DNA of 64,000 nucleotides from Cystobasidiopsis lactophilus (lineage: Eukaryota > Basidiomycota > Agaricostilbomycetes > Agaricostilbales > Chionosphaeraceae), in contig BCIO01000003.1 of assembly GCA_001599975.1 (NCBI GenBank), forward strand, positions 1,916,677-1,980,676. The letters are read 5' to 3'. Each line of letters begins with the position of its first letter. Positions within the stretch are counted from its first letter, which is position 1. Positions 10,420-22,171 of this stretch are shown piece by piece. Position numbers and translations under genes: made by a program. The notes below the pieces were generated by a model. That model was not told the origin of the DNA. It saw only the letters and a program-made list of their open reading frames with translations, and searched no databases.

Positions 10420-11589
10420 GGTATCAAACTGAAAGAGAGAAGAGAGGAAAACGCGTTTTTGGACGACGAAGGACAAGAGGAGGCCGTGGAGGCTCGAGCG
10501 TCACGGTGGTTCGTGCCGATCCTTCTCCGAGGCGTGACGAACATGCAAAGTCTACGCAAAGCCACTACTTTGTTCCAGCACCAGCACTACTACCTATTAA
10601 GAAGCCCTTGGCACGGATGCAGCAGCCTTGGCAGAGCGGCGCTGCCTTTGCCTTGAAGATGTAGATGCTTGGTCAATCTTTGGCCACACGAGCAAAAGCG
10701 CCACCATCGAACTTTGGCCATCAAAGGATCGTTCCAGAGCCACCGCATGAGCAGAAAACCGACATCGAGCAGTTCGAAGGAGAGCCAGACAGGCAGCCGG
10801 CAGAATGCACACACGGCGACGTCGACCAATTTTGGCTCATGCGCGCGAAGGACTTGGATATGCCTGTTTTCGTGGCTTCGCGTTGGCGTATTTGCAGTGG
10901 ATGCAAGCCTTGTTGTTCATTGGTGGACAAGGAACAACGTCCAAGACCCGAGAGACGACTGCGCTTGGCTCCTTGCTGCGGATTGGTTCTGCTCGTTTTC
11001 CAGGGCCAGCAGGCTTGCACTCTAATCTGCTCAGTCTCTTCTCGCTTACTTCCTTGCAATGTTGTCTCAGAGTAGATGGCGAGCAAGATGTGCCGCTCGT
11101 CAGGTTTTGTGCGGGAGCCTGCGCTTGGATTCTTCCAACTGCCCTATGTACCAGCTGTCACCTTAGATCTGCCATGCTGGTGCTATCATCGATCCTTCTT
11201 GCTCTGGGCTGGATATGGCGGCTTCTAGAGCAGCATTACAAGCTGACAGCTGGCGCCCCTGCAAATGGCCTTTCGCCAATGCAGTTCGCTGGTCAACCTC
11301 TCGCCATCCCAGTCCCTTCCTCAGCCTCTAGGCTACCCTCTTCCAGATCTAGAGACCACGAAGACCACGGTCCCTTTTCTGATCGCCTCTCGCGCATATC
11401 CACCAAACATCGACCCACCCGCGGCTTTCGCGCATGTGTCGCCTTGAAAAGCCGCTCTATTTCTTTGGTCTCTGACCACGACCTGCGACTGACTAGCCTC
11501 ATATTTTCGCTCATATCTTACCTACCCTTCCCAGTGAGTAATCCTGTGAAGTTTTAGGCCTAGCTCAAGGCCAAGCAGCTCTCAAAAAC
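10420..11589. other. Long intergenic stretch with unsupported frames
   Basis: Nearly 1.2 kb between the GH17 copy B start and the next plus-strand gene. An ATG-to-stop frame of about 250 codons runs on the plus strand (10805-11557). It has one hydrophobic segment (LVLSSILLALGWIWRLLE) but otherwise looks random, rich in Ser, Arg and Leu. On the minus strand, two overlapping cysteine-containing frames between 10590 and 11090 could be parts of a small spliced gene, but no family was recognised. I call no gene here. Confidence 0.35.
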
Positions 11590-12110
11590 ATGTCGTCACC
11601 CGTGCCGCTCCCCTACCGCGTGCTCTTCTTCGTGTTGGACTTTGCCCTCCCCGTCTTTGGCGCCAGCGCCCACATCGTCGCGCCCAAAATGATCCTCGAG
11701 GGCTTCGCTACGCGCATCACTTTCCCACCGACGCCGGAAACGCTGGTCGTTCTCGACGGCATGGCGGTAAGGCAGCTTTCTCACTCGGCCCCCCGACCCC
11801 TTTGTTCTAGCTGAACTTGTTCTTTCAGGGCTTCTTTGCCGGCATGGCGTTCCTCCACGTCTTTGCATTGGTCAAGCGCCCGCGCGACTTGGGTCTCTGG
11901 AAGGCGCTGCAAGTGTTCGGCACCCTCCAGGACGTCTTTATGATTGGAGGCTTCCTCCAGTCACTTCAAGCGCAAGGAAGAGGTGATATCTCGGCGTGGA
12001 CGGGCCAGGACTATGGCAACGTCGTGGGCTACTCAGCGATCGCCCTCTTGAGGCTCAGCTTTGTGGCCTTTGTTGGTCCCTCCAAGGCCAAGGATGGCAA
12101 GGCGCTCTAA
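11590..12110 (+). CDS. Small four-helix membrane protein (DUF7704-like)
   Basis: Two exons with one intron at 11767-11828 give about 152 residues. The sequence has four hydrophobic segments: LFFVLDFALPVFGASAHIV, then GFFAGMAFLHVFALV, ALQVFGTLQDVFMIGGFL and GYSAIALLRLSFVAFVG. The order and the aromatic, Asp-containing second pair resemble the fungal DUF7704 family of unknown function, often found in fungal membrane protein sets. No catalytic residues are evident. The stop lies only 103 bp before the start of PRP31. Existence as a gene is well supported by the clean splice. The family name is from memory of its general pattern and is less certain. Confidence 0.75.
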
Positions 12111-12213
12111 TTACATGTACAAATCGTGGATTAGAAACAAAGAAATGCCGTGGCAAAAGGGACCCAAAGGGGCAATTCAACTGTTTCCAGCAAACGTCCA
12201 ACAACTTCACAGG

Positions 12214-14063
12214 ATGGATTTGGCGGACGAGCTCTTGAACGATTTGGGCGATGACTTTGACGACGCCGAGCCTTCCTACGTCGATGAAGAGGCAGTAGCA
12301 GCAGCGGCAGCGGCGGAGGCAGGGCCCAGCTCGCTCAAGCGCAAAGCAGATGAGCTCGAGGAGGAGGCGGAAGGGGACGATATGCTGGTGGACCTGCCCG
12401 AGGGCGGCACTCGGCCCGCTGAAGAGCTGGATGCCGACGAGGTGCAAGAGATGAACCTCAACCTCATCGCGGACGTGGCCAAGGTCGCAAAGCTCGGCTC
12501 CTCAGCGGCCTTCACCGAGTGCCTCGAGGCCATCAAGCACTACCGCACCCGCCCGCCCTCTGACATGTCCACCTCCGAGTCGCCAGAGTATCAACTGATC
12601 GTCAAGGCCAACAACTACGCCGTCGAGGTCGACAACGAGGTCTTGCTGGTCCACAAGGTGAGCTGTCGCTTTTTTCGCCACCAATCCTTTGACAGCGGCT
12701 GATGCATTTGCGATGGCGCACAGTTCGTCAGAGATCACTATGCACCTCGATTCGAAGAGTTGGAGCAGTTCGTCAACGCCCCCGGCGACTACTGCAAAGC
12801 CGTGCTGGCCATTGGCAACCCGACAGACCTGAACGGCCTCAACGCCCGCTTGCAAGGCTTGGTCTCTGGGCCGGTGCTGATGGTCGTGGCTGTGACAGCT
12901 GCCACCAATGAAGGGCGGCAACTCACCACCGCCGAATGGAACGCTGTCGTCAAGGCTTGCGAGATGTGTGCCATGCTCGAGAACGCCAAAACAGAAGTGC
13001 GTTGCCTTATCCTCCCTTTTGCACTTAATTGGCCTTTGAGCTCATGAACTCGCACAACAGATCCTGACCTACGTCGAGTCGCGGATGAACCAACTCGCTC
13101 CCAACCTGTCTGCCATCATTGGCACCCGAACCGCCACCAAGCTGCTGGGCATGGCCGGCGGCCTCTCTTCCCTTGCCCGCCAACCTTCCTGCAACATGCA
13201 CCTGTTCGGGGCCCAGAAGAAGGGCGTTTCCCTCGGCATGTCCACCGGCTCCTACTCGCACCAGCGCCGCCACGTCGGCTTCATCTACAACTCGGAGCTC
13301 GTGCAGGCTGTCGGCGAAGAGTTTCGGCTCAAGGCTCAACGCACCGTCGCCGCCAAGTGCGTCCTGGCCGTGCGCATGGACGTGACCAAGTCATACCAGG
13401 ACGGCTCATATGGCCTCAAGGTGCTCATCGACTTGGAGAAGAGGCTGGAGAAGCTGCAGGAGCCACCCCCGTCGAAAGTGATCAAGGCCTTGCCAAAGCC
13501 AGACGAGAAGCCCTCCAAGAAGCGCGGAGGCCAAAGGTGGGCCTCCTCTTCATTCTGTCTTCTGCCTGATCTCATCGCTTGCTGTCATAGAGCACGAAAG
13601 GCCAAGGAAGCCTATGCCATGACCGAGCTCCGCAAGCTGCAAAACCGCATGAAGTTTGGCGAGCAGGAGGAAGAGGATGGCGCTTACGACGAGACCAAGG
13701 GTCTGGGTATGATCAGCTCTTCTGGCAGCGGCCGACTCAGAGCAGCGTCGGCGGCAGAGGGCACCAAGGCCAAGTTGACGCAGAAGCAGCAAAAGAGGCT
13801 AGCGGCCATCAAAGGGGCGACCGGCGGAGGCGGCAGCGTGTCCGGGTTGACTTCTTCTTTGGTTTTCACGCCGCATCAAGGTATGCCCATTACCGTAAAT
13901 TTGCTTTTTGTGATCAATAGCTGACTCTTTTCAAACAGGGATGGAGCTGGTGGACCCGTCGTTGCAAAAGCGGAAGCTGGAGGCTGCCAACGACAGTTGG
14001 TTCAAGAATGAGACGCCGGGATCCTTCTCGGTGGTGCCGGGCAAGAAGAAGCTGATTCAATGA
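12214..14063 (+). CDS. PRP31: U4/U6 snRNP protein Prp31
   Basis: Nop-domain protein that binds the 15.5K-U4 snRNA complex and bridges U4/U6 with U5 in the spliceosome. It begins MDLADELLNDLGDD with an acidic, Ala-rich leader. A coiled-coil/Nop N-terminal part follows (ELDADEVQEMNLNLIADVAK, YQLIVKANNYAVEVDNE). The Nop domain reads NQLAPNLSAIIGTRTATKLL and GMAGGLSSLARQPSCNMHLFG, then RHVGFIYNSELVQ. The C-terminal Prp31 region has KRGGQRARKAKEAYAMTELR, NRMKFGEQEEED, and SWFKNETPGSFSVV before the stop. At least five short introns. The start is the ATG of the acidic leader. An upstream open frame beginning at 12061 overlaps the previous gene and is not used. Confidence 0.94.
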
Positions 14064-14618
14064 GATGCAATCTTCCATCATTGCAACTGGGATTTGCGAC
14101 CATAACTGGAACACTTCTGCCACCATCATCATGGGCAACTTGAAGGTGGCAATCGGCTCTCTACCCGGGCCCATGATTGTGGATGTGAGGCCTTCACCAC
14201 CAGTTGTGTCTGTACAGCACCAACACTTGGATGTAAATCAGGTCCTAGTGGCTGAGCCTGTGCCATTCGAAACTTCGGCTTTTGCTGCGCTGGCCACCAT
14301 CATTCCGCATCATCTGGACAATACCTGCCCTTACTGTTTACTTTCGCATTCTGAGCTCTCTTGACATGCTCTCATTACCCCCCGTGCCTGGTCCCGTATC
14401 TGCGCTGCTGCTGAATGGACACGAGAGTTTCCTAGGGCGAGCGATGTGCTGCGCTGTGTTTTTCTTGAGCGATGTGCTGTAAATCTGGCCAAATCTGCCT
14501 TTTTTTGTCCATCTGCACCATCTGCACAAAGGAACCCGCGGTAGGCGCCGCACTTCTGCTGATTCATTCGCTTACCAAGATGCTGTTTGCGAGCCCATTA
14601 ATCAGCAATCTCATTCTC
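14064..14618. other. Intergenic upstream of transporter
   Basis: About 550 bp without a supported gene between PRP31 and the repeat block in front of the transporter gene. Short frames on both strands lack motifs. Confidence 0.4.
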
Positions 14619-14822
14619 CAAAGCTCTTCTTCTTCTTCTCCTAGCAATCTCATTCTCCAAAGCTCATAGCAATCTCATTCTCCCAAGCTCTTCTTCTTCT
14701 CATCCAAAGCTATCTCATTCTCCCAAGCTCTTCTTCTTCTCATCCAAAGCTCTCTCATTCTCCCAAGCTCTTCTTCTTCTCATCCAAAGCTCTCTCATTC
14801 TCCAGAGCTCTTCTTCTTCTTC
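14619..14822 (+). repeat. 40-bp pyrimidine-rich tandem repeat
   Basis: About five imperfect copies of a unit of the form tctcattctcccaagctctt followed by cttcttctcatccaaagct. The central copies have an exact period of 40 bp (catccaaagc begins at 14701, 14741 and 14781). The first copies are shortened and degenerate. It ends 17 bp before the start codon of the transporter, so it is in the 5' UTR or core promoter. Confidence 0.85.
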
Positions 14823-14839
14823 CCCTATCATCCGCCAAG

Positions 14840-16758
14840 ATGGTCAAGACATCAGCAGATACTAGCGGAACCAGCACGTTGGTCGACGAGGCAGCCATCG
14901 CCCGCAAGATCGATGAGCCCATCAACAAGAACCCGTACTCGACGAAGGGTCGCCGCGCCTTGCTCCTGCTCGTCTTCTCCCTGTCGCAGTTCTTCGACAT
15001 CCTCAACGTCTCCGCAATGTTTGTGGTGACGCCCACCATTGCTGCCGACTTGCACCTGAACTTTGGAGCTGAGACGTGGATTGTGAGCTGAGGTTATTCA
15101 ATGCTAACGGCTGCAGCTCATTGGCATTTCCAGATAACTGCCTACTCGATGACCTTCGCCGGCATGCTCCTACTGAGCGGAAGACTGAGCGACATCTTCA
15201 ACGCGACCCATCTCTTTCTGGCTGGATTCGGCGGCATGGCGCTCCTGTCGCTGATCATCTCCTTCGTCCACAACAAGTACGGCTTCCTCGTCCTTAGAGC
15301 TCTCACCGGCGTGTTCGGCGCCTTGACCATCCCAAGTGCCATCAGTACGTTTCGTCTTCATAGCAGGTGTGAGACATGCGCTAAATTGAAAGCAGAGCTC
15401 ATCGTCAAGCTGTACCCCGACCGCGCCGAGCAGACGCAAGCACTGTCCCTCTTTGGCCTCAGTGGCGCGGTTGGCAATGTTATCGGTGCGGCGCTTGCTT
15501 CTCCTCGGGTTGGATGCACCTGCTGACTGATATTGTGCAGGTACCGTTCTTGGTGGCTTGTTCTTGCTGGCAAGCTGGGAGTGGTTCTTTCGCTGGATGG
15601 CAATGACTATTGCACCTCTCGTCGTCCTGGCCGTCTTCCTCATGCCCAAAGCCTTTTGGTCATTCCAGCTCGAGCGCCATCACCAGTACTCACTACTGCG
15701 CCGCATGGACGTTGTGCGTTCCGCTCTCTTCTTGTAGTCTCTGCACAGTGCCTAAAAGCTAAAGGACAATGCAGCCCGGCACTCTCATGATCACTGCGGC
15801 CCTGTTGCTCTTCATCCTCGGTCTCACGCAAGGCACAGTTCTCGGCTGGCAGGACGCCGAGTTCATCGCGCCCTTCACTCTCTCCTGGGTTCTCGCCATC
15901 GCGTTCTTCGTATGGGAGTACTTTCTGCCGCAAGAGGTCGCGCTCCTTCCAGCCTCCGTTTGGAACCTAGTTGGGTTTGCGGGCTTTGTGTCTGTGGCCT
16001 TGGTGCCTTACGCCTGGTGGGCATCATCGCAAGCGCAACTGGCGGCATACTGGGTGCGCTTCCTTTTTCACTCACCGCGACGTCGTGCAAGTCACTAATA
16101 CAGAGATCACAGCAACTGGTCTTGGGCTACTCGCCGATCTTGGTCGCTGCCCGACTGCTCCCTCAAGGCTTCGCTGCCCTTTTGCTTGGCGGCCTCACCT
16201 CTTCCAAGCCCGTCTTGCTGTCGCGCCCCAGAATCAGCATACCACTCGGTCTGCTCTTTGGCATCGTCGGCAACGTCTTGATCATTGTTTCTCACGGCGG
16301 ATCGGGCACCGGATATTGGCGCTATCTTTTCCCTGCTTTCCTCTTGGGATCTGCTGGCACCGCCGTCAGCTACTTCAGCGCGAACACTGGTCTCATCCAA
16401 GCTGTCCCTGAAGACACTTCTGCTGTGGCTGGGTGCGTAACCTCGGCCTCGTTTCTGAAGCAAAGCTGAAAAGTGCACGCGTAGGGCCTGGTTCAACGTC
16501 TGCCTTCAAGTCGGCGCAGTGGTGGCGCTCTCCGTCCAAGCCGGCCTCACCTCATCGACCCCTCAAGGGCTATACGAGTGGAAGTCGTCGCAAAATGGCT
16601 TCTACTACTTGATCGCCTTCCAGGTGGTTGTTGGCCTTTTCTTCCTGTTCTCGACGCGAAAGGTCGACACCCAAGCTTTGGCGGCTTCTGTCGCGGACGC
16701 CAATCTGCAAGCATCCACTGGCACTGACACTCCTGTCAAGGCCGAGCAGCAAGTGTAA
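14840..16758 (+). CDS. Major facilitator transporter, DHA2-type (14 TM)
   Basis: Plasma-membrane or vacuolar transporter of the drug:H+ antiporter-2 type. It starts MVKTSADTSG with a short cytosolic tail. The first helix reads LLLVFSLSQFFDILNVSAMF. A second exon has ITAYSMTFAGMLLLSGRLSD, where GRLSD is motif A between TM2 and TM3. Later blocks include LRALTGVFGALTIPSA, LFGLSGAVGNVIG and GGLFLLASWEWFFRW (the motif C region and following helix). The C-terminal half is split by several short introns and ends YYLIAFQVVVGLFFLFSTRK with a hydrophilic tail. Substrate cannot be read from sequence; relatives include fungal ammonium- and aminotriazole-related carriers. A relative lies at 45451-47332. 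The family is secure and the substrate unknown. Confidence 0.85.
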
Positions 16759-17217
16759 TAGAGATTCATAGACCCGTCTTGTTAGAACAACCCCAAAAGA
16801 CCATCGTGCATTGCATTCCTCTAGATTATCGCGCAATCTCCTGCGTAGTACAGTTTCCTTCGACCTCCTCCATGCCTTGGTCTTCATGCAGGCGCTTATC
16901 CATTGGGCGCTGAGACAAGGCTGGGCCACTCGATCACTTGCCACCATCTGCCGCTGCGGCGGGCGCAAAGGTGCCCCATAGCTGGAATCGACTTCGACAG
17001 AGCATCTTCTGGCGGGCCCTTGAGAGTCGCGCTCTCGTTGCCAACTAGGCCGCCAGAGTGCGTTGGGCCCAGCCTAACTAAAGGTAACATCAGAGAAAGC
17101 TAGCTTGAACACCTTTGAAAACCTTACCGTTGAACCAATCACATTCATTCCGTAATGGAGACGCATGTGTACTCGAAGGCACGCAAAGCCCGACAGCGCA
17201 GGAAGCAAGGGAACCCG
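16759..17217. other. Intergenic, convergent ends
   Basis: About 460 bp between the stops of the transporter (+) and mL54 (-). No gene supported; presumably 3' UTRs. Confidence 0.4.
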
Positions 17218-17627
17218 TCAAGCCGCTGAGGAAAAGTTTGCGGTGCGAACGGCTGCCTTTCGGGCCTTCCTTATGGCTTGCTTGGGCGTCTCGTTGTCCT
17301 CTTCGGTGAGTTTCCAGACCCAGGCTGGGTATTCAGAGTCCTCGAGCTGTTCTCCAAAGGACCGTCAGGCTGAATGAAAAATTGCGAGGACACCGGGGAA
17401 AGCCGAACCGCGATGGCCTCTGCGCCAGTCTTGAGAAAGTTGATCCCTTTGAGAGGAGTTCCAGGAGCGATGATAGACTTGATCGGAGCTGCAAAAAGAG
17501 GATCAACTGCGGCTCTTTGATGCCAGGGAAGGGGAAACCGACTTGATGCTGGCGCGGTCGCAGCAGGGGCCGCCGCCTGGGCCACTGTCGATGCTCGCCG
17601 TATTGCCAGCTTGAAAAATCGCGACAT
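17218..17627 (-). CDS. MRPL37: Mitochondrial large-subunit ribosomal protein mL54
   Basis: Component of the mitochondrial ribosome. The N-terminus MSRFFKLAIRRASTVAQAAA is an amphipathic, Arg-rich mitochondrial presequence. After an intron (donor GTCGGT, acceptor TTTGCAG) the conserved block reads PGTPLKGINFLKTGAEAIA. A further intron leads to the hallmark DSEYPAWVWKL, followed by a charged helix (KQAIRKARKAAVRTANF) and the stop. The order LKGxNxLKxG then xEYPxWxWxL is that of the mL54/Mrpl37 family, and the size of about 100 residues fits. The donor of the first intron is slightly atypical, so that junction is less certain than the rest. Confidence 0.85.
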
Positions 17628-17827
17628 TGTTGAAGGAACCCACGGAAGGTGATCACGGACTGCAGCGAAGGGATCGACGGGCTGCCAAAGCTATTTTGAT
17701 GCCGCGTCTCGCCTCTTGCGGTTCTGCGTCCACCTTCGCGTCCACAACCTGCTCTGGCAGCTAGTTTAAACGACCATGACACTATAAATCCGCTTGGTTA
17801 AGCCCCAAGCCCAGCGGCGCACAAGAA

Positions 17828-20755
17828 ATGGTCTCCCTTGAGCGCAATCTGAGCGCTTCGAGCTTCGACTCGTCGGACCTCGAGCATGGGACGGCCCTCA
17901 AGCCCACTTTGTCGCGTCTTCAAACCGACCTGCCATCCCCTTCAGGTGCTAATGGCATCGCAAAAACGCTGTTCGACGACGGGTCTCTGCCTTCGCCCGT
18001 GTCTGCCTCTGCCCACCAAAGCAGCAGCGGCCCACACCAGCGGCACAACACCTCGCCGGCCAAAAAGCCCGTAGCGGCGTCTTCCTCCACCTCATCAAAA
18101 GCCAAGGCCTACACCAAACGCAAAACGGGCAGCTCTAAAGGCAGCGGGTCCTTCTCGTTTCGTGGTGGGCCCTCGCGCTGGCGATCCGGCTCCTCCGCTG
18201 GCCCGCCCTCTGCGTCCATCGGGTCAGACCAGCAGGGGCTGCTGGATGTCGCGATCAAATGGGTGCAAGCGGTCCTCCGCTGGCTGTTCAGGAATCAAGT
18301 GTCGTGGAGGGGCACGAGGGCCATTGTCCGCAACCTCTGCGTGCTCGCCGTCTTGGCTTGGGCGCTGTTTGCGCTCGGTTCCAAATGGTTCAAGAGGAAA
18401 CCGGTCAAGCCAAAGTTGTGGCCCATTGACCCATTCGCAGGTCCGTGCCTACTCCACGTCCATTCTGTTCAGCCCAGTGCACTAATCTTCCGGCGTGGGC
18501 AAAGCAGGGGGCGCAGCGCGGCGGCAGGCTGCTCTCAGGCTCACCAACCCAGAGACCGTTCCCTATGCCGAGCTCGAAGACCTTCCCAGTTCGTTGGACC
18601 CGGCGGCGGAAGCTTTCAATGTGTCCATCCTCTTTCTTCCCCAGCCCGACGCCACCATCCAAGAGTTGGAGTCGCGCTTAGCCCAATTCCAGTCCTCTAA
18701 CCTCCAGCCCATCGGCTTCCACCTCTTCCCAGCACTTACACCCAACACTCTCTCCCAAACTGACTTGGCGAACACGTCGATACCGGATCTACTGGCCTCT
18801 CAGTTCACATTGATCTTGCCTCTGATGGACAAAGGAGGGATCTACATTGGCCCCAACCTGCTCACGCGCCTTATCCACCTCTCGGGCACCCGCGAGTTTG
18901 CCGGCGCTCTCCTCGAAATCGGCTGCTCTCAGGCCGCCTTTGTTCAAACAGCATGGATCGATAAGCTTAACCTTGGTCTCAAGAAGGACATGTCTAAAGG
19001 GGCGCAACTTTCTTGGCGGCGGCGAGGCCTGTCCGACATCCGAGTGCCCATGCGCGACTCGAGCAGTGGCACCAATGGCTTCTGGGTCAACTTTCTCCAA
19101 GATTGCCCTGCGACGACCGTTGCAGTGGCAGATCCAGATATCCCGGGGTCAATAGCAAAGGGCACAGGCTCCATCTCGTTCTTGGTCGAAGGGACGACCC
19201 GGTGGGAGCGCGGGTGGCAAGACCTGATTTGCGAGTTCACTACTCGGTCGGCCCTGTGGCCCAACACGCAGGTCATCTTCATCTCTTCGCCAAGGAAACG
19301 GGAGCTGCGCTGTCGGGACGGCAAGACGGTGGCTTCGATCGAGAGCGTCTCGTTGGACGACCAGTGGCAAGACAAAGTTGGCGATGTTGCCGTTTTTGTC
19401 ACGGACGGCCTGGTGGAAGTAGAACTCAAGAGGTGGCTGAAGAGAAACCCCAGGCAGAAGGTCACGCCGATCGGTCTGCCAGAGGCAGATTTGTCGAGTG
19501 CGGTGTGGATGGCAGCACTAGAGCCCGAGTCCTTGAAGCGTGCGTCCATTGATCTCAGTGAAGGATGTTTGGCTGATTCGACGTCTATTTGCTCGCAGAT
19601 TGGAATGTGCCGAGGATCGACCTGACAGTCATCACTAACAACCGGGCGAGATCGCTGGACCGCTTGCTGGCCTCCCTCGAGTCGTCCCATTTTTACGGCG
19701 ATTCAGTGCACCTCGCCCTCAGCATGGAACAGACGGCCGACTTTGCGACCCAGGAGATGCTTAGCAACTTCGAGTGGCCCTTCGGCCCGCATCTCGTCCG
19801 CCGCCGCGTTATCCTAGGCGGCCTCATGCCTGCCATCGTCGAGTCGTGGTACCCGACGAACAACCACTCCTACGGCGTCTTCCTGGAGGACGACGTGGAA
19901 GTGTCGCCGCTGTTCTATGCCTGGCTAAAATTCGCCATCCTCAAATACCGCTACAACCCCGCAGAGAAGACCGCTGGCTCTCGCCTCTTCGGTGTCTCCC
20001 TTTACCAAGCCAAGAACCTCGAGCTTCGCCCAGAAGGTCGACAGCTGTTCGACGCTCACACCCTATTTCAAGACCTCTCGTTGCCACTGGACTCGCCCTA
20101 CCTGTCCCAGGTGCCCTGCTCGTGGGGCGCGGCCTACTTCCCCGAGATCTGGCGCGAGTACCACGAATACCTCGCCATTCGGCTGTCGGAAGTCGCTCTC
20201 GAGATCGGCGACATCATCGTGCCGGACGTCCGCTCAAACCGGTGGCCGCGCTCCTGGAAGAAGTACTTCATCGAGCTCGTCTACCTCCGCGGGTACACCA
20301 TGCTGTACCCCAACTACCCCAACTTCGACTCCTTTTCAACGAACCACTTGGAGAAGGGCACGCACGTCCACGTGGACCAGGTCGAGCTCAAGAAGAAGAT
20401 GCAGTTCGAAGTCCCGCTCATGTCCGACTCCGATCCCTCTCTTCTTCTCAACCTCCCGGACGCCTCCTTACCAACCTGGTCGCGCCTTCCGGTCTTGGAC
20501 TTTTGGGGTTCGGTGGTCACGGAGGAAGAGGTCATCGGCAGAGGGTGGTCAGCCGTCGCCGGGCTGGCCACTTGTGCTGACGCTTCGGAGCCTCAGCCTT
20601 ACGACCTGGCCAAGCCGCCGTCTTACGATCCCAAGGAGCTGCTTTGTCCACGACCTTACGAGCCCACTTTGAATCTCACAGCGTGGGAGGAGCAGCAACA
20701 AGCGGCGGCGCTCGCCGCTGTTGGCGACCAAGAGATTCGGTTTGGTCCGGCCTGA
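17828..20755 (+). CDS. Type II membrane glycosyltransferase (GT2-like fold)
   Basis: Large predicted Golgi or ER glycosyltransferase of about 930 residues in three exons. The ~180-residue cytosolic N-terminus is Ser-rich. It is followed by one membrane anchor (NLCVLAVLAWALFALGSKWF), giving type II topology. The lumenal part has LTVITNNRARSLDRLLASLE, the typical first strand and helix of a nucleotide-sugar fold. Next come the acidic metal-binding motif GVFLEDDVEVSP (DxD-like) and SWGAAYFPEIWREYHEYL. Near the end is YPNYPNFDSFSTNHLEKGTH. The arrangement resembles a fungal and plant family of uncharacterised GT2-like transferases. Acceptor and donor are unknown. The frame joins the two main exons cleanly at CGCAG|GT...AGCAG|GG and again before NVPRIDLTVIT. 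Confidence 0.8.
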
Positions 20756-21373
20756 TGATTTTCACGAAAGGTGTAATAGAGGGGAAGGGGTGGCGAGTCT
20801 TTATGGGGCGAATTGATATCGAGTTCATTTTATTCCACGTCCGTTCTCTCACGCATACAATAGCATATTGCTTCACATGTCTATTGGGCGCATTCGGAGA
20901 AATGCACCACCTCCGGCGACTTTTGTCGACCTCGCCACCTCGTGGTCTTCCCTAGGCGCTGCCTGCCTTCCTCACTTCCGCTCTTCGTCACTTTTGCGCT
21001 TCTGTCTTGTGCCCTGCACCTTCGAAATATTGCTGTCGAACGCGCAACGCGAAAGATAGTCGAAGCACTGGCTGTCTCTAATGCTCATCTCAGGCTGAGA
21101 CGCTTGAGTCGCATGTCTCTTGCCTATCGAAAACCGGGTTTTGGGCAATATGCAACCTGTCTGTTCTCTGTCCGTCCGAACGCAGACTAGTCTGCATTAC
21201 GCAGGCTCCCACGAAACGAGGGAAACGAGGCAACTGGGCCCCTTTGTCTGGTTGCGTTCCAAGTCCCCCAGGAATGAACGTGAATTCCTCTCGGTGATAC
21301 TGTAAAGACGTCTTGGGCACCTCTTGCCCTCCTTCACCTCTCTTGTCCGCCTCCTCCAGCACACACCTGCAGT
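20756..21373. other. Intergenic
   Basis: About 620 bp between two plus-strand genes. Only short motif-free frames were found. The first part is A/T-richer (ttcattttattccacg near 20823-20838), consistent with a 3' UTR and poly(A) region. Confidence 0.4.
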
Positions 21374-22140
21374 CATGCCTCGCAAGCTCTCCCTCATGAA
21401 TGCCCGCGAGGCGAAGGAAGCTGTGAAGTTCCAGCTGAGGTCCGTCTCACTTGATGCGGCATTGATGAGCTGTGAACTAATCCTGACGTGTACAGCCTAT
21501 GCCCCTTGGACGAGAAGGCTGTGGTCACCGACTTTGCGCTGGATAAGCTGGACGAAGACTGCTTCATCACGATGTTCCAGACTTTGCTCCTGGATGCTTG
21601 CTTGACGTTTTGCGCCTACCTCATTCATGTAAGCTGCAAAGACCTCTTGGTCGCTTTTTGCTCAGAGGAGTTACCCACAGTCGGCGCTGGAGCTTCAGAC
21701 GGAGCGAACCAAGATGCGAATGTGCACCAAGTACGCCATCGATGATGCGGCCGTCTGCTCCCCCTCTGTCGATGCGGTCACCGACAACCCCTTAAACACC
21801 ATCTACTTTGCTCTCGCCAAAGCGCTGGTGGCGTACCTCATTATCTTGCGGCCCAAGAACGGATGGAGTTCGTTCTCGTATCTCACCCTGGCGTGCACCG
21901 GCCACATGCTAGCTCTGGTGAGCCCCTAATGCTCTCTACTGGAGCGTTGCTGATCCATAAGAATAGGAATGGATTTTCCTCGGGCCGTTCTTGACTGGCT
22001 TCGATCAGGACATCTTCTCGCTCGACATTCCTGTCCACACTTTTCTAATCGCCCTCACCACCTGTGCAACAGCAGCAGTCGGGTATGCCGCATATACCCA
22101 CTTCTTTAAGAGCAGGGCCTCGGGCATCGTTTTGGCTTGA
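21374..22140 (+). CDS. Small multi-pass membrane protein, unrecognised
   Basis: Joined exons give a protein of roughly 200 residues. It has a hydrophilic start (MPRKLSLMNAREAKEAVKFQ) and the conserved-looking LCPLDEKAVVTDFALDKL. About four hydrophobic segments follow: LLLDACLTFCAYLIH, TIYFALAKALVAYLIIL, SYLTLACTGHMLALEWIFLG and TFLIALTTCATAAVGYAAY. At least four introns fit in frame. The polar start, clustered helices and short hydrophilic tail suggest an ER or Golgi membrane protein, but I do not recognise the family and no function is proposed. The stop is 31 bp from that of the convergent NUDT19-like gene. Confidence 0.6.
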
Positions 22141-22171
22141 CTGACTGGACAAGGGATTGTATGCAGGCGCT

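Noticed and set aside
10805-11557. 250-codon open frame on the plus strand
   Set aside because: Composition looks random, no family or conserved motif, and it would fill the promoter area of the next gene. Kept only as an unexplained stretch.
14619-14822. Short direct repeats that could be taken for a CRISPR array
   Set aside because: The units are contiguous 40-bp tandem copies without unique spacers, and the genome is eukaryotic.
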